Shown: one piece after another, positions 38,901 to 49,990 of the stretch
How positions within the stretch are numbered: position 1 is the stretch's first letter
Layout of the letters: each line of letters starts with the position of its first letter
Notes under the pieces: generated by a model
The model's database searches: none
The model's input: the letters and a program-made list of their open reading frames with translations, nothing else
Told to the model about the DNA's origin: nothing
From: Quillaja saponaria
Lineage: Eukaryota; Streptophyta; Magnoliopsida; Fabales; Quillajaceae
DNA: 64,000 bases
Direction of reading: 5' to 3'
NCBI GenBank assembly: GCA_029379385.1
Contig: CM055617.1
Span: forward strand, 10,106,001 to 10,170,000
Translations under genes and position numbers: made by a program

Positions 38901-40309
38901 ATAATGAAAGTCCAATTGGTTTACCATGTAATCTTTAACAGAAAATGACGTCGAGCAGCTCTTTCACTATTAGGGCCATCTACAATCAAGACAGGTGGGT
39001 TTTCCACTTTTCCTTTAGCATTTGAAGATTAACATAGAGAAACATGACCTAAAGATAATCTTAATCTTTTGAGTTTTAGCAAGTCTTTTTCTTTTATGGA
39101 AAATTCAATTCTCATGAAACAATTCCAAGAGCCTTTTTCAAATAGTATAGAATTTGACAACAAACAAAAGTAAGCAACTTCCTCTGTTGGGGGAAGGGGT
39201 GTGCATGTGGAAGAGAGAGAGAATGTATCTTAAAGATAATGTATCAAGAACTGGTCTTGGAAAATAATGCTTGCCTCCCTACTGAATAAAGAGCTCATTT
39301 TAATAATACAAGATCATTAGTCTTGGAAAACACATTCTTTTCGAAAGGATAGTATAAAGAACATGAGCATTAAGCATAATTTATTGAGAATTATAGGCAT
39401 ATACAAACAAACTCGCATATTAATACGCAGCGCAACTTACAAATACTGCAAATTTGGTAGCTGACCAAGCTCTGAAACCAGTTCACCAGAAAGGTTTGCA
39501 TTTCCAAGATCACTGGACCAAAGAAAAAAATGTTATTATATATTGAATATACATAACTTACAAGTAGCAAGTCAAACAAAGAACTTACACTCTGATCACA
39601 CTGTCACTATTGCATCTAACATGTGACCATGTACAGGGAGTGACAAGGCTAGAATCCCAACTGTAAAGAAAGTTGTCAGGATCAGCCAAGTTTTTCCTCA
39701 ACGCAATCAGAGCATCAACTGTCTCATGATTGAACGTATTAGGTAAAGGCATACTAAACAAAATTTCTCAGAAATAAGAAAACATTAGAGAGAGATAAAA
39801 ATGGTAGTTGATAAATAGAGCTTCTAATTTAAGGTTAAAAAAAATTACAGACAGCCAACCTGAAGAAAAGGAAGAGTAACTAAAATAACTCCTAAACCAC
39901 CTAATAAAAATAAATTACAGGAGTGAAACCCCAACAAGAAGTGAACGTCTTTTTGGCCATTCAAAACCCAAAAACAACACAAGCTATTGATAAAAGGAAG
40001 AAGCCTAATTGTCTAATGTCAATCAAGCAAGTGATAAAATAACAACACAGAACCCATTTCGGCAGAAGACAGATTAACAAAACAAAAGTCACTGAAAAAA
40101 CATTTTTGCCTGACTGCTAATATATACAATTAAAGAAATTATCTTGCATAAACTGATATGTTCAAACAATTATTACTCCATATAATAAGGTTAAGAAAAA
40201 GTCAACACTCACCTTCCGCGTTGCCTGAGACTCTAACCACCAAACCTAAAACCCACATTGCCAAAATAACAGTTGAAGCCGAGAAGAATGAAATCAATCG
40301 CTCCCTCAT
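32948..40309 (-). CDS. SERK: SERK-type LRR receptor kinase, divergent, 11 exons
   Basis: Exons in transcript order are 40309-40213, 39718-39589, 39512-39441, 38480-38337, 36864-36793, 36684-36613, 36531-36452, 35132-35004, 34910-34569, 34187-33793 and 33265-32948. They join in phase to 616 residues with the canonical SERK exon plan. A signal peptide (1 to about 29) is followed by the LRR N-cap with PCTWSHVRC, then five LRRs, one per exon except for the double exon 4. Next come a short Pro-rich segment (196-222), a membrane span (about 224-248) and [14 protein letters not shown]. The RD kinase has GKGGFG, Lys320, HRD 417-419 and DFG 437-439, and the protein ends ELSGPR, a SERK signature. SERKs are plasma-membrane co-receptors for BRI1, FLS2, HAESA and PSKR. 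Two oddities are no cysteine pair after LRR5 and Cys456 in [12 protein letters not shown] where SERKs have Arg. It is a SERK paralogue; which one is unclear. Confidence 0.92.
35975..36065 (+). repeat. CT-rich microsatellite in SERK intron 7
   Basis: An imperfect (CTCTCA)n/(CT)n run sits in the long intron between the Pro-rich exon and the transmembrane exon. Confidence 0.8.
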
Positions 40310-40889
40310 TTTCTTCCCCTTTAACTTGATAGACCCTTTGAGACTAGCCACTTCCTAAGATCTCCATCAATATTTTCTGGACCATCTTGGCAATAAATGA
40401 AACCCAAGACAGTGTTGAAAGTAATGGGCAAACAAATTGAAGAGAGACTTGGATGGGATTGCAAGTGTGTTTGGATTGAACAAATTACAAGGTGAGGAAA
40501 TGGTTGAATGGTTGAATTTTCAGTAGTAGTGGAAAAGTAAAAGGAATAGCTATGAATCTTCAGAATAAGAATGTCGGAATTGTCGTCATTGGTTGCGATG
40601 CCATAACAACAAAGGAGATTTTGTCAAACGGATTGGGCTTGTGGACATGTTCAAAAAGCACGTTCTAAAATGAATTAATAATGATTTTCGGTGGAATAGC
40701 GTGCACCTTTGTTTATTAATAATCTTACAAAAAACAATAATTTATACTTGACTTTTTTGTTTTATAAGTTATTTAGAGAAGACAAATGAGCATAGCTTAA
40801 AACTTAAAAGATTAAACAACAACGTAACATTTTATGTTGCCATGTTATAGAGCAAAAGCCACTTGGAGGATGATCATGAGAGGCACACA
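40310..40889 (-). promoter_or_regulatory. SERK upstream region
   Basis: A ~580-base stretch between the SERK start codon and the LINE fragment upstream of it. It should hold the leader and core promoter of SERK. I cannot point to a confident TATA box or transcription start. Confidence 0.35.
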
Positions 40890-41583
40890 GGAGTGACAGG
40901 ACCCCAATTTTTTCAAGAAACCTCTTGATTGGGTCGTTAGTAATTTGAAACGGAGTGGGAGATGGCCAGTCCTCTTTAGAGTTACTTACTGGTTTATTTG
41001 GAAATGGAGTAACATGTGCCTCTTTCATGAAGACTTTAGGTGGCCCCAAAGTCCTGAAGCTAACATTCTCAACTTCATGCATGAGATAGAGGCTGCGGAT
41101 GAAGCAGCTAAACTAGATTCTCCTACGAGGCAGATCACTAATATTTGGGTGAGAGGGGCTGCTACACCTGAGACTTGGGTGAAGCTCAACACCGATGGAA
41201 CTTAGAGCTGAGTTGTAAGTTCTGAGACTATGACTCTTGGCTATTTAGGATAGAGAATTTTGAAGACTGCTGGTAGAGGTGGATTCTCAAGTGGTGCTTA
41301 ATCTAATTAATATAGAGACATGTCATAAACCCTTAATTTGTGACATTCAAAGGCTGCTTGGAATGCAAGTTGAACCATATTCACGGCAATAGAGTGGCTG
41401 ACCATTTGGCAAATTTTATTTTGGACGGTGCTAATAGTGAGCTAGATTGGTTGCAAGTACCTCCCTCTCTTCGTCTTATCTATGAAGCTGATAATATAGA
41501 AGTTACATGGTAACGTAGAATAGCCATTACTAGTCCTTAGTTTAATTTTTAATTTTCCATTCAATAAAAAAAAGAAAAAAAAG
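40890..41583 (+). mobile_element. LINE 3' fragment with RNase H relic
   Basis: The plus strand reads LDWVVSNLKRSGRWPVLF-like and WFIWKWSNMCLFHE, then WVKLNTDGT. These are the junction and first strand of the RNase H (RVT_3-type) domain found at the C-terminus of plant L1 LINEs. Further on, in other frames, come VDSQVVLNLIN-like and ADHLANFILDGA-like pieces. The copy ends in an A-rich tail at 41566-41582. It is 5'-truncated, broken by stops, and lies about 580 bases upstream of the SERK start on the opposite strand. Confidence 0.75.
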
Positions 41584-41936
41584 TACACATAATTAAGTTT
41601 GATCTATTTGAATATCACCGAACAGTAATAAAAAAAATTAATATTTGATTCACATGATTATAATAAATTAGTGCAATTGTCTAAAATCAGTGAAATCATT
41701 AGTGTTAATAACACATGTTACTTTCTTATTAACAAAGAATATACTAATGTGTATTAAATATTAATTCACAAAAAAACATAAGAATACACTAATAAAACAA
41801 TTACTATAATAAATTGATAAATTTTACACGATTATTGTTAGACTTCTCGCATACACTAAAATTTCTTAAAAATTAATAGCAACAAGTAATACTATAATAC
41901 CTGCCGTAGAAGTCATAAATAATGTGAATAAAAAGT
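41584..41936. other. AT-rich intergenic DNA with MITE-like words
   Basis: 41697-41735 shares ATTAGTGTTAATRRCACATGT and ACTTTCTTATT with 49492-49522, suggesting two old copies of one short non-autonomous element. No gene is seen. Confidence 0.4.
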
Positions 41937-41995
41937 GTTGGAGCCTCAGTACTTTTGAAAACCAATTAATTGGTTTTCAAGAGTGCGGCTCCAAC
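41937..41995. repeat. Hairpin with a perfect 26-base palindromic core
   Basis: The outer arms are GTTGGAGCC (41937-41945) and GGCTCCAAC (41987-41995). The core 41955-41980 is a perfect palindrome centred on AATTAATT, with half-site TTGAAAACCAATT. The right shoulder GAGTGCGGCTCCAAC recurs as GAGTGCAGCTCCAAC at 49969-49983. It is probably part of a small non-autonomous transposon. Confidence 0.7.
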
Positions 41996-42559
41996 AAAAG
42001 TAAACAAACAACTAAAATGTGCAAATTAATAGCACAAATGACTTAAACAACAAGAATAAATTTTAACTCAAATCACTAAAGTGTGATACATAAATTCTCC
42101 CAAAATTAATTTACATTTTTCACACGAATATTTTTCTTTATTCATTTCTATTTATAGTCAAGTTCTCTTATAAATTTATTTTTAATCATGCATATGACCA
42201 TCGTAAAAGTGTTTTGAAGCTATAGGCAAAATTATAATTTGGTAACCATAGATTTTTATGCATGTTAGAAAGAGTTATCCACATTATAAATCGCAAGCGG
42301 GTCAATGAAAAATACGGAACCATAGCTAACACAGGGAACGATAATCAAGTCCAATAGCATTTTATCCACATAGTTTGGATGTATGTAGGAAGCACATTGT
42401 TTGAACAATTAGTCAAGTCAATTAGGAAGAAGAATATTGAGTATATGTGCATTGGATCCTGGATGTAGTGAAAGAATGAGTAAGTGTTGAGTCGTCACAT
42501 CCTTAGTAGCGCACCACATCTGCGTCTAAATGTGGTGCAAATGAGTAAGGGTTTTTACA
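41996..42559. other. Intergenic DNA before the RTE relic
   Basis: No gene is seen. 42280-42550 is less AT-rich and could be the 5' untranslated part of the RTE element that follows. Confidence 0.35.
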
Positions 42560-42800
42560 TTGAGGGCGAGTCCAAGTAGAAAAACTAATCCAAGAGAAGA
42601 TTCGCATAACTACTTTGAATATAGGGACTTTTACGGATAAATTAAAAGAGTTAGTAGATACCATGAGTAGAAGGAGGGTCAATATAGATTGCTTGCAAGA
42701 GACTAAGTGGGTAGGAGAAAAGGCTAGAGAGACAGAGAGAACGAGGTTCAAGATGTGTGGTGGACGGGTAAAAATAGAAATATGAATGAAATTGTGATTA
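42560..42800 (+). mobile_element. RTE-type LINE fragment (endonuclease start)
   Basis: The plus-strand frame reads IRITTLNIGTFTDKLKELVD then RRRVNIDCLQETKW and EKARETERTRFKMC. This is the N-terminal endonuclease of RTE-clade LINEs (the WNVGSLTGKLREL / CVQETKW pattern). Only the beginning is present and it decays after about 80 residues. Confidence 0.7.
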
Positions 42801-43724
42801 TTGTAGATAGAAATCTAAAGGACGAGGAAATCAAGAGGAAAATTTATATTAGGTGTAAATTCTAGAATTATTTCTAAATACCCACTTTTAAAGGTAGAAC
42901 TAGGTGGATATCCTAAAGAATTTGGAGAAATTTTAGTTTTGGCCTTTAAAATTTAAAATTTTATTATTTTGGCACTTACAAGATTTTAGACATTATATTT
43001 TGTCCAATAGTTATATTTTTATCATTTCAACTCTTACAAAATTAAATAAATACATGATTTATTTTATAAATTGAATTAATTAAATAAATATGCTTCCTAT
43101 TTTTTTTTATATCTTTTTTAAAATATATATAATATTTAAATTTATTTATTAAAAAACTAGTAATTCATAGTTTAAAATTATTGAATATACCTATTTATAA
43201 TATATTTGGCCCACTTTTACATTTCATAATAATCTGTCTGCCGGATTGCTCAACCAATAAGTAGTTGACAAAAGTTAATAGTAATGATGTATAAAAATAA
43301 AATGCTCATTGTGTCCCTCTTTTCTTCCCAAGTAGGGATATGGTTTTCTTCTACTTATAGTTCTGCCTTAAAAGAAATATCTATTAAAAAAAAATAAAAA
43401 AAATCGGTGACATGTAGAATTTTTGTAAATTATTTATTATTTATTGCTTTACTAGTGTAACATCTTCAATACTAGTTTTCATAAAAACAAAACAGAAAAT
43501 AAAGGATGACTCTAATACTAATTTGAAATAAATAAATTAAATATTCAGATAAAAAAATTTATAATAACGTGACAACTCAATTGCATCATTGAATTATTTA
43601 TAATATACGAATGAGTTTTAACACAAATCACACCTGGAATTGGATAAAATTTTGCGAAATAAAGATTCAAAATTTAAACATGTTCCTTTTAAATCAATAA
43701 TTGTTAATTATATTTATGGCTCCA
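42801..43724. other. AT-rich intergenic DNA
   Basis: Nothing gene-like is seen. Confidence 0.5.
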
Positions 43725-44350
43725 TATCTGATCTTGAATTATTTTTTCATTATAAGAAAACTTACCATATATATGAGTGACTTTCAAATGTTGTCGCTAA
43801 TATTTATCAGCAACTATAACTTGTCGCATATATATACTTATTATAACTGTTAATTATAAACCACCAGAGTCTTAGATCAGATCTTGAATGTATTTTTCAG
43901 TACAAGAAAATTCTCCATCAAGGATAATAAAATGTTGTTCGGTTAGCACGACCTTGTCACTAGTACTTATAAGGGATAACCAAGTCATCAATGACGGATA
44001 CAGCTTAGTTTTTGCCATTGTTTGAAATGTTAGTATAAGTTTCATATTTTTAATTTGACACCTGAAAACGAAAGTGAGTTAGAAAGAACTAAAAGTAAAT
44101 ATGTCCCCTGCCAAAGAAAGAGCAAAAACAAATTCTTCCCGCCCCAATTTTTTTTATCATATTTGTCGTTGTAATTATGCATTTTATAGACGGTGGTTTT
44201 TGTATTTTTGTTATATATAAAAGTGACAAATAAAAAAAAAAAAAGATGTGAATGACGAACAAAACTTTTATCCTCATTGGGCAAGTTTGCAATACGAGTT
44301 TTGTTTGTTTAACTACTAAAGGATCATCTAAAACAAGTGTAGTCACGTAA
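43725..44350 (+). repeat. Left arm of a long inverted repeat
   Basis: Its reverse complement matches 47245-47905 in the same order. Shared words include CTGATCTTGAAT, TTTTTCATTAT, AAGTTTCA, CGAACAAAACTTTT and AAAGGATCATCT-like. The arm contains an internal repeat: CTGATCTTGAATTATTTTTT (about 43729) recurs as CAGATCTTGAATGTATTTTT (about 43879). The minus-strand frames here look incidental. Confidence 0.65.
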
Positions 44351-47244
44351 GCCTCCTCAATTCATGTAGATTACGAAAGCTGCATTTTCTCCTCTATTTA
44401 ATTCGCGATTTGAATTTCGTCAGAAATTGTATCTCCCATTCATTTTTTGGAAATATTCCGATGTCATTTGTAGTCGATGTATTTAAAGTTATTATCTAAG
44501 AGTTTTTTTAGAAATCCTCTCTATCAATGTGTTGAAATACCCTTTCTTATTAATTTTTTTGGTTGTTTATGATTTTCTTATAGATATTAAGAAGTATATG
44601 AAATTTCAACATAAAAACACCATCCATTAAAATACGTTGTAAGGCTTTTATCATATAGTTTTACCAGTTTGTTTAGTTCCTTTCTTGATGTTTTACTTTT
44701 GTAGAAATTCAAGCTTCTTAATTTTGCTATGTGATGTAAATTATAACCTTTTTATGTTCGGTTTTCTATTATTAAATAGAATTTATTTTCTGTGTGTTTG
44801 AATATGGTAATATTTTATGTATTTTTATATTATTTTGGTACCGACAATACCTTATAAAAATGCATGGATTGTGAGTTTCAGACCTTTCACGTATAAGTAA
44901 AATGGTTTGTAGGGCTCTAGATGAATATTTTACGATGTGAATTAATTAATCACTCATCAAAAAAATTCGTCCTAACTTATGCAAGAAAATATATAATCCA
45001 AATTTAAGATGAGTAAGACACTTTTGAATCTAAAATCACAACAATTAGCTAAAACTTGAGAATCCATTCAAATCTAATTGAAGGAGAAAGAATGCTTAGT
45101 ACATATGCTGCTATATACTTCATGCAATGAATATATGTGAAAGCCATTGCAACAGTCTTCTAGCTAGCTCGCTAGCTAGTTGGGTTGAAAATAATATATG
45201 AAATATTTTGCGTGGAATATAATGGTGTTAAGGGGTTGATATAGTAAGATAGTGTTCTATTTGCACGAACAACATCAAAATTCATCTACATTACTGCGAG
45301 CTTGTATCTGATACTGATGTTTATTCTTCTGAAGAAGGCTACTATTGCTTCATCCTTACACTGTTTAAGTTGCTATACATCATACCAAATGTAGATTTTA
45401 AGGGAACGTTGAGCATTATTTAGTTGCATGTTGATTCAGGTTGGCTAATTAAGGCTTGCTTAGAGTTCTCTGAGTAAGACATTAAGTTCATCAGCTCCAA
45501 CACATGACAAAAAAGATCATTTTTTTTTATATTTAATTAATTAAATACAAAAACAACAAATGGGGTTTTACCGCATACCTTTTGTGTTTGGCCTCATTAT
45601 GAAACTCTAAGTATGGAATGCCATTTTTAGCAACCTCTGAAGCTCTGTTATCACCAAAAATAACACAAAAGTTGTATGAGAACAAGACAAAATAGATAAG
45701 ATTTTTGTTTAGGTTTAATTATACGTACCTATGTTTTCTAACAAACTACATTTGTTTGATGTGTAGCATTGAGTTATCTGTGTAAATAATTCAGACAGGA
45801 GATTGCCGTAATCACATAAAAAAAAAAAAACAAGACAACCAAAGAGAAAAGAAAGAGAAATCAAACCTTTAGCATATGCCTTATGTAAGGATTATGTCCC
45901 CGAGTACAACTTGGATTCCTGTAATTAGTTAAGTGGGTGATTAAGGTAAATAGTTTGGACTAAAAGATAGTCAGTCATATTATAAAAGAGGAACAATAAA
46001 AAATTACGATAAAAAATAAAAATAGTAACTTTCATTATAGCATATCATAAAAATAAATCGCATAAATTCACATGACTTTTTTTTAAATAAAATATGATCA
46101 TCATATCAGTACAAAAGAAGATATTTAAAAAAACTCATCTATTGAAAAAACACACCTTTTGAAAAACAAGATTCTAGTTGAAAGTTGTAAGTTGTAAGTT
46201 GTAAGTTGTAAGTTCAAGTTAAAAAGCACCTTGATTTTGTTGTTTAATTTATCAAATTTTTGCCTTATACATTTTCCTAAACACTCTTGAAGAGAAATTT
46301 CTCTAATGTTCATGTACTAATTATGTATGAGTAGTAACTCGGCCTTCACTAAATTAAAAAAAATATATACTATAAAAAAGCTGTTTCTATTTTTAACTAA
46401 TATAACATAGTTACTTTCGAAAGGCTTTAATAAATTTAATCCTGATAGTCTTTCATACTCAAAAACTGTTGAGTGAAATTAATTTAATTTTTTTTTATAA
46501 ATAAAAGGTATTCAGAATATAATTCTATATATAACAAAAAAGAGTGACTTTGGGGGCATTTCCAGGATTTGGGTTTAACTGTACTCATTAAAAAAATAAA
46601 AAGAAGGATGATGTAATGTTTGGAATGTGAGTAAACAAGAAGAGTTGAAATTTGTTGAGGTGAATAAAATTGGAATTCATCAATGAAATTGCTTTCCACT
46701 CTATGGTTCAATGCCACTTCACATCCAGCTCCGTTTTCGTGATCTGCTTGACACAAATAAATTAAGGATTGCTGAATTATGATAATAGTTTGGTTTTCTA
46801 CAAAAGTAAAACATTAAGGACGGAACTAAACAAACCGATAAAAGTATATGATCAAAGCCTTACAATGTATATAATGGGTGGATGTGAGCAAATAGTGTAG
46901 TTTATACTCTTGTACTCTAAAAAGGGGTTAACTTCACATAATATGATGGCAAGTTCGTAATCATAACATTTAAAAAAATGGATGGTATTTTAACGTTGAA
47001 ATTTCATATTCTTGTTGAGATCTATCAGAAAATCAGAAACAACCATACTAAATAATAAGAAATGGTACTTCAAGATATTGATAGGGGAAGAAATAGAAGA
47101 AACTCTTAGAACATACCTTTAAAGACATCAACTCCAGATGAGAAAGGAAAACTTTCAAATATTGATGTCGAGATGACTTCTAAAAAAACTCAAATATAGA
47201 GGAGAAAAAGTAACTTTCTTAAGCTACTTGTAACTGATGAGACT
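44351..47244 (-). pseudogene. Interior of the inverted repeat with exon-like pieces
   Basis: Mostly AT-rich. On the minus strand some pieces look like exons. 45920-45868 follows the acceptor TTACAG. 45651-45584 has the acceptor GATAACAG, an open stretch (ASEVAKNGIPYLEFHNEAK) and the donor GTATGC. 46756-46600 reads ADHENGAGCEVALNHR. Related sequence at 58560-58690 and 60880-61600 suggests decayed copies of one gene or repeat. I do not recognise the family. Confidence 0.35.
46184..46211 (+). repeat. (GTTGTAA)4 heptamer repeat
   Basis: Four exact copies of GTTGTAA, flanked by partly matching GTTGAAA and GTTCAAG. Confidence 0.85.
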
Positions 47245-47905
47245 TCTGTGCATACAGCTATCTCAAATGATCCTTCGATTCAAACATGCAATGTTCGTAA
47301 CGCTACGTGCCTAACAAGAGAAAAAGTTTTGTTCGTCATTCATACTTTTTTTTTTATTTGTCGCTTTTATAATGAGATTACAAAAAGCACCATTTATAAA
47401 ATTAAAAAAATGCATAATTACGACAACAATTATGGATAAAAACTTGGGACAAAAAAATAATAATTCATTTTTGCTCTTTTTTTAGGGTGTGTAGTATACA
47501 TATGATAGTTTTTAGTTCTTTTTTTTTTTTTTTTTTTAATTCACTTTTGTTTTTGGTTCAGAAGTCAAATTAAAATTGTGAAACTTATAATGCTATATTT
47601 TCAAACAAGGATAAGATGTTTTGTCTTTCATTGATGACTTAGTTATCCCTTATAATTATCAATGACATGGTCGCAGCTGTTGACATCATTTGGTTGTCAT
47701 TGATGCAGAATTTTCTTATAGTGGAAAATACATTCAAAATCTGATCTAGGACCATGGTGGTTTATAATTGACCATAATTAACGATTATGATAAATATCAA
47801 CGACAAGTCATAGTCGTTGATAAGGATGAGCAACAACATCTGGTTGTCATTGATAATGGATTTTCTAATAATGAAAAATTCATTCAAGATCTGATTCGTG
47901 GCCAA
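47245..47905 (-). repeat. Right arm of the long inverted repeat
   Basis: Pairs with 43725-44350. It carries the same internal subrepeat twice, near 47700-47750 and 47855-47900. The inner end (AAACATGCAATGTTCGTAACG, from about 47283) is also related to 59056-59082 and 62028-62052, tying this arm to the three-copy unit further right. Confidence 0.65.
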
Positions 47906-49410
47906 CTTATTGATAAGTAAAAGAAAATTCGATCCCTACCGGGATTACAAAGAGGGGACCAAATTAGCATTTTATACATCATCAACAATTAACTTTTGTC
48001 AATCACCAAGCCGAATCATCATTAATGCATCACATTAGTTAATACAATATTTAAAATTAGAAAACTTATATATAAGGCCCAGATACTACATTTTTTTGAA
48101 CAGAAAAGATGATTTTTTGAAATTATAAAAACAGTACAAATTAAGCACATCAATGTCTTCTTTGTCTGGAGAACACAACACTTTTCATGGAAATGAAATT
48201 TTATCAAAAAATTTGCTAACATACAAATCAGGATGATAATTTATAGTGAAATTATATGACAAAAATCCGAAGAGTACCTGTTGATTTATGATGAAATGTG
48301 TTTTGGGTGAAAAATGTGTAATAAGACAACAATTGATGGATTTACTATCAATCTATGTTTAAGTGTACCAACACAGAAAGTTAACAATTTGAAACAAAAC
48401 TTACACTAAAAAACAAATCGGTATAATATCTGAAGATTTAATAAACTTTCTCTCTTTCTCTATGTTATGCCCAATGTTTCGTTGACTCAAATTTTATGCA
48501 GTCTTGGGTCATTAATTCAACCGAGGTTAAACTAATGATCCGTCCAGATGACATCATAAATATATTTAATTTAATAATATTATCTTTAATATAAACATAC
48601 TTATAGTTATTATATTTGATATTATATATCTTATATGTTTTTAAAAAAATTTTCTCAACTATTTTTTTAGTATTTCTCAATCTACAACAAAGAGTTCATT
48701 AAAAACAATGAAATAAACAAGCTCACTAGTATATATAATATTACTTATCTCATTTTAATCTATGTGTTTGGATATGAAAAATGATAGATATAAAAAAAAT
48801 TTGAAAAGATAGATTAAGTATAAATTTTATAAGAATGTAAAAATAGAAAGAAAAATTAGAACTTTTTACCATATAAATATGTATAATACAAAATAAATTA
48901 ACAAAAAATGCATTTAACTTTTATGAATTTGAATGCATATTATTATTACTCATTAAAATATTAAATTATTAGATTTAATAAAAAAAAACAAAAAACTATC
49001 TACCAACTAAAATTGATTCCTGGCCATCAGGTTCTCTCAATTCTTTTGATTTTTACCGGTTTACACAATCCTAACCAGTTCAACATACCATCCAGGCAAC
49101 AGTCTGACCAGCCGGTCTAATCTGATTTTAAAACGTTGGTTATTTATGTCCCATAAAAAGAATAGGATACATTGGTAAAACAAATTATTGGCTTGCCGAA
49201 AGGGTGATAAATGATTATTGAAACGGGAAATAGTACATTGGTGAAACTGAAGCTTCATTAGTGGTTTAATTTATAAATTAAAAAAATGTGGTGGACCTAG
49301 ACATTTAAATTTGGAGGGACCAAATCATAAACTATTTATGGGTTGTGAAATACGGGCAAGTAGATTATAATGTAACGTAAAATTGGGCCAATAAATAAGT
49401 ATAATATACT
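47906..49410. other. Intergenic DNA
   Basis: No gene is supported. 48485-48560 carries a GTTGACTCAAATTTT..TTCAACCGAGGTT pattern that resembles a diffuse plant intergenic repeat; a related fragment lies near 2545-2590. Confidence 0.4.
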
Positions 49411-49575
49411 ATGAGTTTTATTGTGATATATTGTCAGTGTATAAACTTATACAGTGTCAGTAAATATAATTAAAAAATAAAAAATAATGATTAGTGTTAA
49501 TGGCACATGTCACTTTCTTATTTACTAACAATATAAAAATTAAATACACTGTTAGTTATTCAAATAAAATTCTTC
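49411..49575. mobile_element. Short MITE-like element
   Basis: Inverted motifs such as CAGTGTATAAACTTATACA, and the words CAGTGTATA near one end and TACACTGTTAGT near the other, suggest a small non-autonomous DNA element of about 160 bp. The ends are not sharp. Confidence 0.4.
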
Positions 49576-49699
49576 TACTATTTGAAAAAAAAAATATATA
49601 TATATATATTTAAAATAAAAACTATGAAAGTATTTATTTTATTCAAATTATAAAATGAATCAAGTATATATTTCTATTTATAATAGAACATTACAAGGA

Positions 49700-49990
49700 A
49701 AAATTAGTTTGGCGAGGAACGAAGGGCGAGGGACATCGCCCTTCCCTCGTCAAGGGCGAAGGAAATGCGAGGATAACTATAACCCTTTCCGTTTTTGGTA
49801 ACAGGTCAGTTCCTGGAAAAAATCCATTGACGCTATATATTTTCATTGCTATGACGAGAGAATGGTGAGGTGTAACATGCCTCGCCATATATGGCGGATG
49901 ACACTTCCTCGCCTCTCCTTCCCCATCCTTGTTACAGAGATGGTGAGTGCTCATTCCCTTATTTTTTGGAGTGCAGCTCCAACACTGTGT
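49700..49990. repeat. GC-rich block with short hairpins
   Basis: Markedly more GC-rich than its surroundings. 49727-49745 contains GGGCGAGGGACATCGCCC, a hairpin. CCTCGCC and GGCGAGG words recur in both orientations (about 49711, 49879, 49908). The minus-strand frame across it has no recognisable domain. It is probably repeat-derived. Confidence 0.4.

Noticed and set aside
44042..44346. Paired minus-strand frames that resemble the plus-strand frame at 47248-47439
   Set aside because: The similarity is explained by the inverted repeat arms. The frames are not conserved as protein, since they differ in stops and composition.
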